Shown here: positions 37,142 to 47,780 of the stretch, piece by piece | How the letters are laid out: each line of letters starts with the position of its first letter | Position numbering within the stretch: position 1 is the first letter of the stretch | Assembly (NCBI GenBank): GCA_003259005.1 | Contig: QLII01000001.1 | Location: forward strand, 1,550,001 to 1,614,000 | DNA: 64,000 bases | Source of the DNA: Spirosoma telluris | Lineage (GTDB): Bacteria > Bacteroidota > Bacteroidia > Cytophagales > Spirosomataceae | Direction of reading: 5' to 3' | Position numbers and translations under genes: made by a program | The notes under the pieces: generated by a model | Told to the model about the DNA's origin: nothing | Seen by the model: the letters and a program-made list of their open reading frames with translations, nothing else | The model's database searches: none

Positions 37142-40100
37142 TGGATGATGCGGCATATCTACTTTTTTAGACTCATGCCGAGCCAGTTCTTTTCGTGCTC
37201 GTCGGCTGTGAATAAGTTCATAGGTAACAGGCAGAATTAGTAACGACAGTACAGTACAGGTCATCAGCCCACCAATCATAACCGTGGCCAGGGGTTTCTG
37301 CGTTTCAGAACCAATCCCGGTTGACAAGGCGGCAGGCAAAAGTCCTAACGAAGCCATTAAGGCCGTCATCACTACCGGTCGAACCCTCGTTAGCGCTCCC
37401 TCCCGAATGGCCTCGCTAATAGGCAGCTTATTATGCAGGTTTTCTTTAAATCGGTTAATTAGAATAACGCCATCCTGCACCGATACGCCAAATAGACAGA
37501 TAAACCCTACCCCTGCCGAAATGCTGAAGTTAATGCCAGTCAACCAGAGAGCCAGCATCCCGCCGATAAGCGCAAACGGTACGTTCAGGATAATCAGCGT
37601 GGCATCGAGTGCACTACCAAACGTGAACAATAGAATCAGAAAGATAATGGTGATGCTAATCGGTACTACGATGGCTAACTGACGCTCGGCCCGTGTCTGG
37701 TTTTCAAATTCGCCCGCCCAACGCATCTGAAAACCCTGAGGTAGTTTTATTTGCTGGGCAACGCGTTTCTGAGCATCAGCAATCGTGCTACCCAGGTCCC
37801 GGTTACGAACAGAGAATTTGATGGCAATAAATCGGGCATTGTTTTCCCGATAGATAAAGGCGGTCCCGAGCGTGTGCCAATATCGGCCAGTTCCTTAAGT
37901 GGAATTTTACTTCCCGAACGCGTGGGAACCATCAGGTTTTCAATCAGTTCAGGCGAATACCGGAACCGCTCGTCGTATCGCACCTTTATGTCGAAATGGC
38001 GCTCCCCTTCGTAAAACTGCGTTACTGCTTTCCCACCAATGGCCGTTTCAATAACCGACTGTGCCACATCGGTCGGAACATTATAGAGGGCTAGTTTCTG
38101 CGGATCAAGTTGAATCCGAAACTCGGGCTGACCCAGGTTCCGAAACACCCCCAGGTCACTCACACCCGGCACTTTTTTCATAATGGTGAAGACCTTCGTC
38201 GCTTCTTTATCCAGAACATCCAGATCCTGGCCGACAATTTTGATGGCCATTGAGCCTTTCACCCCCGACACAGCTTCCTCCACGTTATCGGAAATAGGCT
38301 GCGAAAAGTTGAAAGAAATCCCTTTAAAGCGAGCCAGTTTTTGCTGCATCTGCGCAATCAATTCGTCTTTTGTAATGTCACGCTTCCAGTCTTCTTTTGG
38401 GTAGAGATCAACGAAAAATTCATTGTTGAAGAAGCCTGTCGGGTCAGTACCGTCATTCGGGCGACCAGTCTGCGAAATAACTCCCCGCACTTCGGGGAAC
38501 TCCTCAAAAATGGCCCGGAACTTTCGGGTATACGCATAACTTTCGTCGAGCGCAACCGAATAAGGCAAACTGGCCCGAACATAAATTGATCCTTCATTCA
38601 ACTGGGGCAGAAACTCTGAGCCAATATGAAACAGGAACAGGTAAACCGAAAATCCCAACGCACCCAGGGCAATGACAATTATGGATAAGGGTTGCCGAAT
38701 GGCCCAGTTCAGCGCGGGTACATAGGCTCGCTCAAGACCATTGACCACTGGGTTGTGCCGCTCCCGTACCTGCTTGTTTAATAACAGGCTACATAGCAAC
38801 GGAATCAGGGTAAGGCTCACAATCAGCGACCCTGTCAAGGCAAACCCAATGGTCCAGGCCAGTGGGCTGAATAGTTTCCCTTCTACTTTTTGAAACGTAA
38901 AAATTGGGAGTAAAGCCGTGATAATGATGATCTTCGAGGTGAAGATTGATTTACCTAACTCCGTAGCATTCTGAGCAATCCAGCTTAGTTTCGAGCGACG
39001 GTTAAACTTCATCATACCCATCTGTTCGGCGCGGTGGGCAAGCATAACGAATAGGCCTTCAACCATTACGACAGCGCCGTCAATAATAATTCCGAAGTCC
39101 AGCGCACCGATGCTGAGCAGGTTAGCCGTCATGCCTTTCAGACGCAGACAGATAAAGGCAAATAACAGCGCTAGTGGAATCACAATAGCCACGGTGAGCG
39201 TGGTACGCCAGTCGGCCAGGAAAATCAGCAGGATGAGCGTAACCAAAAAAATACCCGTCAGTACGTTTTCGCCAACCGTATGCAGGGTGTAATTATTCAG
39301 GGTTGTGCGGTCATAGAATGTCTTGATTTTGACATCTTTAGGCAAGATACTGGTATTCAGTTCATCTATTTTTGCCTTCAGTGCCGGAATCACGTCGTTC
39401 GGGTTTTCGCCCTTGCGCATCACTACGATACATTCCACCACGTCGTCCTGTTTATCGCGCCCAACAATGCCCAGTCGAGGCTGGAACCCCTCTTTAACCG
39501 TCGCCACATCCCGCACTTTAATAGGTACGCCCTTGACGTTATCAATGATGATACCGGCTACATCATCGGGTTTGGTTAACAAGCCAATCCCCCGAACCAC
39601 CAACGACTGGTTACCCTGTTTAATGACATCGCCCCCTACGTTGATATTACTCGACTGAATGGCCTGATCGACATCGATGGCTGTGAAGCCATAGTTGGCC
39701 AGCAGGATTGGGTTAAGATCGACCTCAATCGTTTTTACTTTACCCCCAAAACTGACGACATCAGCAATGCCCGGCACGCTCTTGATCTGCCGTTCGATAA
39801 CCCAGTCCTGAATCGTTTTGAGTTCCGTAACATCTTTGGTTTTACTTTCCAGCGTAAAGCGGTAGATCTCACCCGTTGGGCCATAGGGCGGTTCCACCTC
39901 GGCACTTACGCCTTCAGGCAGATCGACGCTGGCAATGCGGTTGGCCACATTGGTCTGGGCCGTAAAATTGTCGACGCCATCCTCAAAAATCATGGTGACC
40001 ACCGACAGCCCAAACAGTGATACGGACCGCAAGGTACTCTTGCGCGGTACGGAGTTCAGTTCTGTTTCGAGCGGTAGGGTAACAAAGCGTTCCACTTCTT

Positions 40101-40284
40101 CGGCAGATCGGCCCGGCCACTGTGTGATCACGATTACGTTCGTATTGGTAACGTCCGGAAACGTTTCGACAGGTGTATTCAGGAAAGCTACTACCCCGCC
40201 CACAATGATGATCGCGATGCCAAAAAATACGGCAAACCGATTCGTCAGGGCGAAGGTGATTATACTACGAATGAACTTGTTCAT
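37139..40284 (-). CDS. czcA: CzcA-type heavy-metal efflux RND pump
   Basis: About 1,048 residues, the usual length for this family. The fourth helix carries DFGIIIDGAVVMVE, the pattern of Zn/Co/Cd/Ni pumps rather than the Cu/Ag type, so CzcA is a better name than CusA. Two RND halves are present, each with its periplasmic loops. The frame breaks at plus-strand CCC 37865-37867; one extra G on the coding strand gives RSGTAFIYRENNARFIAIKF, joining the last 190 residues. It exports divalent metal ions with CzcB and CzcC encoded upstream. Confidence 0.93.
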
Positions 40285-40293
40285 GGGAAGAAT

Positions 40294-40375
40294 AATGAGT
40301 GATTGAATGAATGAGTGATTGAGTGAATAGACGGCACATCGTTTTAATCACTCATTCACTCAATCACTCATTCAC
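40294..40375. repeat. Reiterated-word hairpin (GAGTGATT/GAATGA)
   Basis: 20-bp perfect arms (40309-40328 and 40354-40373) within a longer imperfect hairpin, between the adaptor stop and the pump start inside one operon. It could reduce read-through or protect the mRNA. Confidence 0.75.
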
Positions 40376-40382
40376 AATTAAT

Positions 40383-41485
40383 TTAGTCCGTTAAATCATT
40401 GTATAACAACAAACTACCCTCCGTTACAACGATGTCGCCGGGCTTAAGCCCCCCTCCTTCTACGAACGCATAGCGGGTTGTATTTTTCAGTACCTTGACC
40501 TCCCGAACTTCGTATTTGTTCTTGCCTGTTTGGACAATCACATAATAATGATCACGGTCGAAGACAACGGCTTTCTGCGAAACGGCCAGCGATTTTGCGC
40601 CCTCGTTAGCACTCATAGTCGGCAGGTGGACGTGGATGGTGGCGAACATATCCGGCTTCAGCAGGCCATCTTTGTTAGGCAAAACAATCCGAACTTTCAA
40701 TACGCGGGCCTGCTCATCGAGCACACTACTGATGTTGCTGATAACGCCTTTGAATGTCTTATCCGGATAAGCCAGCACCTGAATATCAACGGGTTGCCCC
40801 TGTTTGACCTCCGGAATATCCTGTTCGTACACATTGGCCAGCACCCAGATTTGCTGAAGGCTCGAAATGGTATAGAGTGGGTTCTGGTTATCGGCCCGTA
40901 AGTCCTGGCCGGTATTGACGTTTTTCTCAACGATGTAGCCCGCAATGGGTGCCTTGACCGAAAAGTAAGGCTGACCCGTTCCGGCGGTACTGCCACCATA
41001 AACGCGCAGAATGTTGGCTGATTTACTCAGTTCATCCTCTGCCTTTTTGACGTTATTTTTAGCCGTCAGGAAATCCGTTTCTGAGGCAAACCCTGATTTA
41101 TATTGAGCGGATACGTTTTTTAATTGCTGTTGAGCAACTTCCAGATCAGATTTATCCGCCTGATAATCATTGGTATAGGTTGAAATATCGCCTGAGCGGA
41201 TTAAGGCCAGATCCTGCCCTTTCTGCACATAAGCGCCTAAGGAAGCGGTTGTTTTTTCCACATTTCCACTTACCAGCGGAAACACACGTACCACATTATC
41301 CTGATCGAAAGTCACTGTCCCGTTTAGCGTCAGTTCATCTTCCGGATTCATCCGCCGAACCGAGTCGGTCAGGTAGCTACTACTCGAATCCGCACTTGAT
41401 GTGGGGCTTTTTCAGTCTCCGTATTTTTATGACCGCATGCGGCCACCGCCAGCCCGAGGGCAACGGTATACAGCACCTTTTTCAT
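40383..41485 (-). CDS. czcB: CzcB-type RND periplasmic adaptor lipoprotein
   Basis: About 367 residues. From ATG 41485 the protein has a lipoprotein signal (MKKVLYTVALGLAVAACG). A membrane-fusion-protein fold follows: barrel-sandwich halves around VRVFPLVSGNVEKT and FSVKAPIAGYIVEKNVNTGQ, a helical hairpin (~100-150), then beta-barrel and membrane-proximal domains. The frame breaks at plus-strand GGGG 41403-41406; one extra C on the coding strand joins the signal part to the body (EKAPTSSADSSSSYLTDSV). Lies between czcC and czcA in the operon, three bases after czcC. Confidence 0.9.
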
Positions 41486-41488
41486 ACA

Positions 41489-42829
41489 TTAAAAGAATCG
41501 TGTGTTGGTGGTATAATTCAGTAACTGCTGCGTATTGAATAGATTATTCAGCAGGTTAATATTATTCAGTTGCGCCTGTTGGTAAGTTCGAATTTTATCC
41601 AGGTAATCCAGTAAACCTATGCTACGGGCATTATAGGCCTTAGTGGCTTCGACCGATATGTTCTGAATCCGATCCAGATACCCATCTGGTCGGGCCGCTA
41701 ACTGGGTATAGTAGGTATTGAGTTTATCGTAGGCATTGAGCACATCACTCTGCACAATATTCTGCTGGTTTTCAAGCCCACTGGTTACGCTTTTCAATGT
41801 CGTTTCTGCCGACCGGATAGCGCCCTGATTCCGATTTCGAACAGGTAAATCCATCGCCAACTGGAAGCCCGTAAAGTTATTGTAAGCATTCCCGTATTTC
41901 TCAAACAGCAGACCCGTTGTCAAATCTGGAGTTCGCCGGGCTTTTTCCAGCGCCAGGCTCCGTTCGGCGTTATTGATCTGCTCCTGCGATAAGCCAATAT
42001 CAGGCCGATTGGTCTGAGCCGAGTCAAGTGCCACTGCCAGAGCAGGAAGCGTCGTTCTAATCAGGGGCAATTCGGTGGGCATAATAAACGATTTGGCAGA
42101 CTGACGTAATAATACGCGCAGCGTAGCCTGATCATCAGCAATTTGCGTTTGATAATTGGCCCTATTGGCCTGAAGATCCCGAATGGCCACCTCCAGCCGG
42201 GTTACCTCATAGGGAGCGACTCCGCCCGATTGAAGCGCAATTCGATAGGATTCCAGCAAGCGCTGTTGCCGACCAAGCTCATCCTCAAACAGACGTAGCC
42301 CCTGCAAGTCATAATATAAGTTCGCATAGGTTGTATAGAGCTGATAATGAAGGGTTCGCATAATATCACGGAACGCCAGCCGGGCAAGCGACTTATTACT
42401 TTCGGCCAGAGCGACCAACTTACTCCGCTTGCCCGCCAGTAAAATCACCTGCTGCAACTGCACTGCATAGTAGCCACTGTTATAAATACCTGCGTCTTTG
42501 TCTGCCTGAGAGGGCGGGCCAAAGGCCAGCACTTTGTGTGTTTGTGGATTATATAAGTTTCCCTGAAACCATAAGTTTGGATTGGGTCGCAGGCCGGCCT
42601 GGGTAATAGCTGCGTCAGCAATATCGATCTGATAACGCTGGGCCAGCAGTTGAAAATTACGTTCCAGGAACAATTGTTCAAGTTGAGGAAGGCTTTGCCG
42701 GATTGTGTCAGCAACCGAAGGCGCGCCTGACGCAGGAACCGTTGGCTGGGCTAAGAGGGGCGACATCATACCTAGCCAACCCAGTACAATACAACTACGA
42801 AGAAGGGGAATAAATCGAAAATGATCCAT
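41489..42829 (-). CDS. czcC: TolC-family outer-membrane channel (CzcC type)
   Basis: About 446 residues from ATG 42829, with a signal peptide (MDHFRFIPLLRSCIVLG...). Two OEP repeats of long helices with beta-strands, with typical segments such as ALDSAQTNRPDIGLSQEQI and the C-terminal LLDYLDKIRTYQQAQLNNI. It forms the outer-membrane exit duct for the CzcBA pump encoded directly downstream. An in-frame ATG at 42883 adds 18 residues before the signal and is rejected. First gene of the operon, so its promoter is in the 256-base region shared with the response regulator. Confidence 0.9.
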   Translation of the reverse strand: MDHFRFIPLLRSCIVLGWLGMMSPLLAQPTVPASGAPSVADTIRQSLPQLEQLFLERNFQLLAQRYQIDIADAAITQAGLRPNPNLWFQGNLYNPQTHKVLAFGPPSQADKDAGIYNSGYYAVQLQQVILLAGKRSKLVALAESNKSLARLAFRDIMRTLHYQLYTTYANLYYDLQGLRLFEDELGRQQRLLESYRIALQSGGVAPYEVTRLEVAIRDLQANRANYQTQIADDQATLRVLLRQSAKSFIMPTELPLIRTTLPALAVALDSAQTNRPDIGLSQEQINNAERSLALEKARRTPDLTTGLLFEKYGNAYNNFTGFQLAMDLPVRNRNQGAIRSAETTLKSVTSGLENQQNIVQSDVLNAYDKLNTYYTQLAARPDGYLDRIQNISVEATKAYNARSIGLLDYLDKIRTYQQAQLNNINLLNNLFNTQQLLNYTTNTRFF

Positions 42830-42996
42830 AAGATATACGCAGGACAGTAAATAAATCCGGCTGATTGGTCGGCAAGTAGCCACCCTACCGTTAAGGCGTT
42901 ATTAAAGCACTATTAATTATCTCTTAAAAAAGTACGCGTTAGTTGAAGGGCTGGATTTATCAACGTATTCGCATAATTACTCAATGATTTAGCAAC

Positions 42997-43035
42997 TTTA
43001 AAGAAGTTTTAATTCGCCTTTAAAACCGATTTAAA
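42997..43035. promoter_or_regulatory. Four phased TTTAA(A/T) boxes
   Basis: TTTAAA at 42997, TTTAAT at 43008, TTTAAA at 43019 and TTTAAA at 43030: exactly 11 bases apart, on one face of the helix. This is the arrangement used by OmpR/PhoB-family regulators. It lies in the divergent region between czcC and the response regulator gene, 51 bases before the latter's ATG. Confidence 0.55.
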
Positions 43036-43085
43036 GTTGAGTCAGCACTTTTGGGGCCGTTATAAACCCATTTGGGTATTGGCCT

Positions 43086-43766
43086 ATGAAAATTCTACTG
43101 ATTCAAAACGATTATACATCCCTCGATTTCCTCAATCGAATTTTAGTGGAACGAAAGTATATTCTAAAAGCCACCACCGACGGGTCTACAGGTCTGGCGA
43201 TGGCGCTGCACGGTAGATTTGATTTGATCTTACTTGACACGCAACTCCCTCGTCTTGACGGCTTTGCCCTCATCCAACGGTTACGACAGGAAAATGATTC
43301 TACACCTATTCTGTTACTATCCGGACAGGATGACCCGGCAGATAAAGCCAGAGGTCTCTACGCTGGAGCCGATGATTATGTGGTAAAACCATGTGATCCA
43401 GGCGAGCTATTGGCCCGAATCTATGCCTTGCATCGTCGACGAACTGGGGGGTTCAATTCACCCATTATCCTTAGTGTCGATAACCTTGAGCTGAATGTTG
43501 CCGAAAAAGCGGCCTATCGCGCCAATAAACGGATCAGCCTAACTGCCCGTGAATTCCAACTGCTTACCTTCCTGGTCGAAAATGCGGGACGTCTTGTTAC
43601 AAAGGCCCAGATTCTGGAGAAGGTGTGGGATGGTTCTACAGCCTCTAACACGAATAAGGTCGAGGTATACATTAATTTTTTACGCAAAAAAATTGATCAT
43701 GGATTTGATCATAAACTAATTCATACAACAATGGGGTTAGGTTATTTCCTTAAGTCGGGGCTTTAA
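43086..43766 (+). CDS. OmpR/PhoB-family response regulator
   Basis: A 226-residue two-domain regulator. The receiver (1-120) has phospho-acceptor Asp in LILLDTQLPRLDG, Ser/Thr in LLLSGQD and Lys in YVVKPCDPGEL. The usual acidic pair near residue 8 is reduced to one Asp (IQNDY). The winged-helix domain (~130-225) has LTAREFQLLTFLVENAGRLVTK and TMGLGYFLK. No histidine kinase is encoded next to it. Divergence from czcCBA and the phased boxes suggest that it controls metal efflux; this is inference. Confidence 0.92.
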   Translation: MKILLIQNDYTSLDFLNRILVERKYILKATTDGSTGLAMALHGRFDLILLDTQLPRLDGFALIQRLRQENDSTPILLLSGQDDPADKARGLYAGADDYVVKPCDPGELLARIYALHRRRTGGFNSPIILSVDNLELNVAEKAAYRANKRISLTAREFQLLTFLVENAGRLVTKAQILEKVWDGSTASNTNKVEVYINFLRKKIDHGFDHKLIHTTMGLGYFLKSGL

Positions 43767-43863
43767 AAATAATGCTTTAACAAAGTAGACTATTCTGATG
43801 ATGGCTAACTCCATAGAATCAAAAGAATCTATTACAACGTAACTCAAAGGGTATTTTTCGGGT

Positions 43864-44577
43864 TTGTATGGCATCATGCTTGCTGCTTACTTACTCACCT
43901 TTTCACTATTAATAGCCCGGCCCGACTCACTGCCTCCTACCGATTCGGCCCGACCAAAACCTCCTGCGCTGAAACCAGCCTTTAACCTCGACTTTCGGGA
44001 TTCATTTCTTGAAAGTCAGCACGTTAACGTATTGGGCGTCAATGCAGGCTTTACGTATGGCCGCAAACGGCATCAACTGACACTAGGCTACTACTGGATC
44101 AATTATGCCACCTATCTCCGCCTGATCGACTGGCGACGTAATGCGGCTCAACGCATAAATCTCAATTACTACACCCGTACCGATATGTGGTTTATCAGTA
44201 CCATGTATTGGTGGAACATGGTCAACAATAAACGCTGGCTTGTTAGCTTACCCGTAGAACTTGGTGGGGGGGTGGCTTATGCGTTACCGCTAAATTTGAG
44301 CCAGAATGTCCAGATTGATCGATCCCGACGGGATTTTTTCGTACCGCTACAAGTGGGTGCCTATGGTCAATGGCGGGCAACCCGCTGGGTTGGATTAAGC
44401 GCTCAAATCGGCTACCGAATTTCGGTCTTCCAAACAGCTATCGACCAGAATTTCAACGGTAGTTATTACAGCGTAGGGGTATCCATTTACCCGGCTTTCC
44501 TTACGGATATCTGGCGATGGATACGCAAAAAAGAGCGAATTTCGCCTTTGTACCCGCCCAGACCCCGAAAATCATGA
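43864..44577 (+). CDS. Outer-membrane beta-barrel-like protein, unknown function
   Basis: A 237-residue protein with a signal-like N-terminus (MLAAYLLTFSLLIARP from the second Met) and alternating aromatic strands typical of barrels: HQLTLGYYWINYATYLRL, TDMWFISTMYWWNMV, VGLSAQIGYRISVF and a closing YYSVGVSIYPAF. A run of seven G (44266-44272) is intact in frame here. It overlaps the K+ channel gene by four bases (ATGA), so the two are translated together. Function unknown. Confidence 0.65.
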   Translation: MYGIMLAAYLLTFSLLIARPDSLPPTDSARPKPPALKPAFNLDFRDSFLESQHVNVLGVNAGFTYGRKRHQLTLGYYWINYATYLRLIDWRRNAAQRINLNYYTRTDMWFISTMYWWNMVNNKRWLVSLPVELGGGVAYALPLNLSQNVQIDRSRRDFFVPLQVGAYGQWRATRWVGLSAQIGYRISVFQTAIDQNFNGSYYSVGVSIYPAFLTDIWRWIRKKERISPLYPPRPRKS

Positions 44578-45320
44578 GTACCCACAAAAAGCCGACTCCA
44601 ACCAAACTCACGCTGCATGAGGTAATTATGCTTGTGTTATCGGTTTATGTCGTTATTGCTCTACTTATTCGGGAACTTGTGCCTTTAAATGAGCAAACGC
44701 GGCAATTGCTGGATCAGATTGATACGGGTATTTGTCTCTATTTCCTGTACGATTTCTTTATGCGACTTTATAAGGCTCCCGATAAATGGGCGTTTTTGCA
44801 ATGGGGCTGGATTGATCTGCTGGCCAGTATTCCAGCCCTCGACTGGTTCCGACTCGGGCAGTTAGTGCGGGTATTTCGCATTCTACGCATGGTTCGTTCG
44901 TTCCGCTCCATTCGTAGTTTCCTGAATTACCTCTTCCGCGACCGGGCCAATGGCACATTAGCTGTTGTGCTACTCAGTTCCGTACTGCTAATGATTTTTG
45001 GCGCAGTTGCCATTCTCTACGCCGAACGAGTCTCCGAAGCCAACATTAAAACCCCGTCTGACGCACTCTGGTGGGCCTTCGTTACGATCACCACCGTTGG
45101 CTATGGCGACAAATTTCCTGTCACAACCTTTGGAAGGCTCATTGCGGCCGTATTAATGGTTGCCGGGGTCGGGTTGTTTGGTACGTTTACGGGCTACGTC
45201 GCTAACTTCTTTGTGGAAGACGATCAGGAACAAACCGACAACGATATGAAAATTCTCATCAGCGAAGTACGCCAACTCCGCAGGAAGATTGAAGAGTTAG
45301 AAAAGCGTTCAGGAAAATAA
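44574..45320 (+). CDS. Voltage-gated-type potassium channel
   Basis: A 248-residue inner-membrane channel from ATG 44574, overlapping the previous stop. S4-like segment with regularly spaced Arg (RVFRILRMVRSFRSIRSF), pore helix and selectivity filter TTVGYGD, then a last helix (LIAAVLMVAGVGLFGTF) and a short C-terminal coiled coil (EVRQLRRKIEELEKR) that may assemble the tetramer. It resembles KvAP-type bacterial Kv channels. No ligand-binding domain follows. Confidence 0.92.
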   Translation: MSTHKKPTPTKLTLHEVIMLVLSVYVVIALLIRELVPLNEQTRQLLDQIDTGICLYFLYDFFMRLYKAPDKWAFLQWGWIDLLASIPALDWFRLGQLVRVFRILRMVRSFRSIRSFLNYLFRDRANGTLAVVLLSSVLLMIFGAVAILYAERVSEANIKTPSDALWWAFVTITTVGYGDKFPVTTFGRLIAAVLMVAGVGLFGTFTGYVANFFVEDDQEQTDNDMKILISEVRQLRRKIEELEKRSGK

Positions 45321-45359
45321 CGCAGGGCGAACTCGGAGCAAATCCCACCTCATATAGCC

Positions 45360-46315
45360 CTACTTCCCCTTCGCCAAACTAGTGGGCAAATCGTACAACA
45401 ACCAGGATTTATTTTCGATAGCGGGCGATTTTTGCCGAATCAACTTGATAAAATCGGTGATGCCCAGCGGCTCATTTCCATTCGCATGAATGAGTACCAG
45501 GCTACCCTGTTTAGGTTGTTGATTTTTGGCTAACCAGGCATCGCTGCCGATGGGCAATAATCCAAAAGTCAATACTCGGTCGAAGACGGATTTATCGGAG
45601 ACGAGGCCTGGAAATCGGAAGAAAATAGACATTGTTAAGCCATTTTTAAGCATGGCCTTTTCGTTCAGGAGCACTTCGTCGTTCAGGTTAGTGGCTGCCT
45701 CAAGCAGGAAATTCATGGGTAAGGGCAAGCGGGGTTATACCGATGATGGTAGGAATGATTAACCCACGTTATAGCCAGATCACCCCGGCTGACCAGACTT
45801 TTCAGGTAAGCCAGATCGTCCTGATGACTCTCCATCCAGAGTCCTGTAATGGTAATCGTTACAGGAATGGGTTTCTCCTCCACTTCAAACGCCCGAATCA
45901 GTTGCTCAAATACCGAACGGGTTAGGGGTTTCGAAGAAGGGCAAAGATCAATAGTCAGACTGAACCCACGCTCGGTTGTATCAGCCCGTTCGATACCTGC
46001 ATCCTGCAAATTATAATCTCGCTGTTGCTCCAGTTGCAATGCCCGAGCATATGGGGTTTGGCTAATTTGTTGCAACAAACTCGCCCACGGCACCGTTCGA
46101 ACAGCGGTTGGCGGTAGGCTACTAACAGCCGTCTCAAGCGTGTGCGGGTTGAGCGTCAGGTAACGGACCTGCCTATTTTGTTGCCACTGACGCAAAACGA
46201 CCTGTTCGGGCTGTTGATTAGTCAGCCCAAAAAATACACGATAGTCCGTTAGCTGCCCAAACGAATTGAGGCTACTCAGAACGAATAACCCGAAAACAAC
46301 CAGGAAACGCTTCAT
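45360..46315 (-). CDS. Polysaccharide deacetylase-family protein
   Basis: About 319 residues from ATG 46315, with a signal peptide (MKRFLVVFGLFVLSSLNSFG). A NodB-like fold: TIDLCPSS occupies the place of the usual TFDDGP, keeping one Asp; the metal-binding H-x3-H is in NHSYHH, and FFRFPGLVSD matches the R-x-P-G motif. The missing second Asp means activity on acetyl groups is uncertain. The frame breaks at plus-strand GGG 45723-45725; one extra C on the coding strand gives NPACPLPMNFLLEAATN. Periplasmic. Convergent with the channel gene. Confidence 0.82.
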
Positions 46316-46322
46316 GTAAGTC

Positions 46323-46621
46323 TCAGAACCCAGTGGCCGTGTAAGAAGTCGACACAATTCGGTTCCAGTCGGGATGACGTTTGAGGTAAGCGGACACGAA
46401 CGGACAAAGAGGCACAATGGAAAGATTATGTGCTTCGCTATACGCTAAAACACCCTCCACTAGCTTCGAGCCAATACCGTGACCTTCTAAACTCGGATCA
46501 ACTTCGGTATGGACCAGCGCAAGGTTTCATCATTGACCTGTTGGTATTCGACAAAGGAAATTTTACCCTCTGTTTCCAGTTCAAAACGGTGCCGATGGGT
46601 ATTATTATGAATGGCGTTCAT
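46323..46621 (-). CDS. GNAT-family N-acetyltransferase (YjdJ-like)
   Basis: About 99 residues. The second half has the acetyl-CoA loop [17 protein letters not shown] and the ending [18 protein letters not shown] of small YjdJ-like acetyltransferases. The two halves are in different frames; adding one base at plus-strand GG 46523-46524 gives [21 protein letters not shown] and a normal small GNAT. Starts at ATG 46621 and ends 8 bases before the deacetylase start, so they are probably co-transcribed. Confidence 0.8.
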
Positions 46622-46720
46622 GCTCGTTGGGGTTCTATTGTTCGTATTCTACGCAAAAAAAGGGCTAGTTGTTCAAATGAAGCATCGTAATTTGCAATTG
46701 CCTTTCACAAAAATGCCGCT

Positions 46721-47680
46721 ATGAACCGTCTTGACCGCCTGACTGCCATCCTGATTCATCTGCAAACCAAACGGGTTGTTCGCGCTCAGGAGTTAGCTAA
46801 ACGCTTCGGTATCAGCCTTCGAACGGTGTACCGCGACGTCCGGTCGCTGGAAGAAGCGGGCGTTCCCATTGGAGCCGAAGCGGGTGTCGGTTATTTCCTG
46901 ACCGACTATCACCTGCCCCCAGTGATGTTTACCAGCGCCGAAGCCAGCGCCCTGCTGATGGGTGGCAAGTTAATTGAAAAATGGGCCGATGAATCGGTAC
47001 GAACAGAATTTGAGTCGGCGCTTTTCAAAATAAAGTCCGTACTAAAACGAACCGACCAGGAGCGTCTGGAGGATTTGGATACGCATATTTCTGTGGCAAA
47101 CCCCAGAAACCGCCAGCCGTATTCCGATGGATTATTGACGCATATTCAGCACGCTATCGCCCAGAACCAGGTGCTTCTGCTTCAGTATCATTCGCAATAC
47201 AACGATGCAGAAACAGAACGTGAGGTTGAGCCGGTAGGCCTTCATCATTATCGTATGAGCTGGCACTTGATCGCCTTTTGTCGCACCCGGCAGGATTATC
47301 GTGATTTCCGGGTGGATCGTATTCGTGAGCTTACGAACACAGGGCAGCGATTCTCCCGTCCCGAACGTCTGTCATTACAGGAATATCTCGACCGAATGGG
47401 TCAGGACTGGCCGATAGATAACGCCACAATTGTGTTTTCGAAATCGGTGTCCCGCTACCTACAGGAGCAGAAATATGCATATGGTTTTGTGAGTGAAGAA
47501 GACCTCGGCGAGTACATTCGGGTGTACTTCCAAACACCTTATATAGAAGGATTGGCCCGCTGGCTGCTTATGTATGGCCATTCTGTAACCATCGAGCAAC
47601 CCGAATCGCTCCGAACGATGATGCACCATTTGGCCGATGAACTACAGGCACATTATTCCCCCAATCCTGTGAGTACCTAA
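46721..47680 (+). CDS. HTH/WYL-domain transcriptional regulator (YafY type)
   Basis: A 319-residue regulator. N-terminal winged helix (~1-60): RLTAILIHLQTKRVVRAQEL and FGISLRTVYRDVRSLEEAGVPI. WYL domain (~135-210) with VEPVGLHHYRMSWHLIAF and the Arg-rich DYRDFRVDRI, then the C-terminal WCX extension. WYL proteins sense nucleotides or nucleic acids in some cases. It is divergent from the GNAT gene; its target is not evident. Confidence 0.92.
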   Translation: MNRLDRLTAILIHLQTKRVVRAQELAKRFGISLRTVYRDVRSLEEAGVPIGAEAGVGYFLTDYHLPPVMFTSAEASALLMGGKLIEKWADESVRTEFESALFKIKSVLKRTDQERLEDLDTHISVANPRNRQPYSDGLLTHIQHAIAQNQVLLLQYHSQYNDAETEREVEPVGLHHYRMSWHLIAFCRTRQDYRDFRVDRIRELTNTGQRFSRPERLSLQEYLDRMGQDWPIDNATIVFSKSVSRYLQEQKYAYGFVSEEDLGEYIRVYFQTPYIEGLARWLLMYGHSVTIEQPESLRTMMHHLADELQAHYSPNPVST

Positions 47681-47780
47681 AACCTACTGACAACAGGCTG
47701 TCAGTATAATTATAATCACTCCGTTAACGACATGAGCGCGTTCCTGAAGCAGATTAAGGTAATAGCTGAACGATAAAAAA

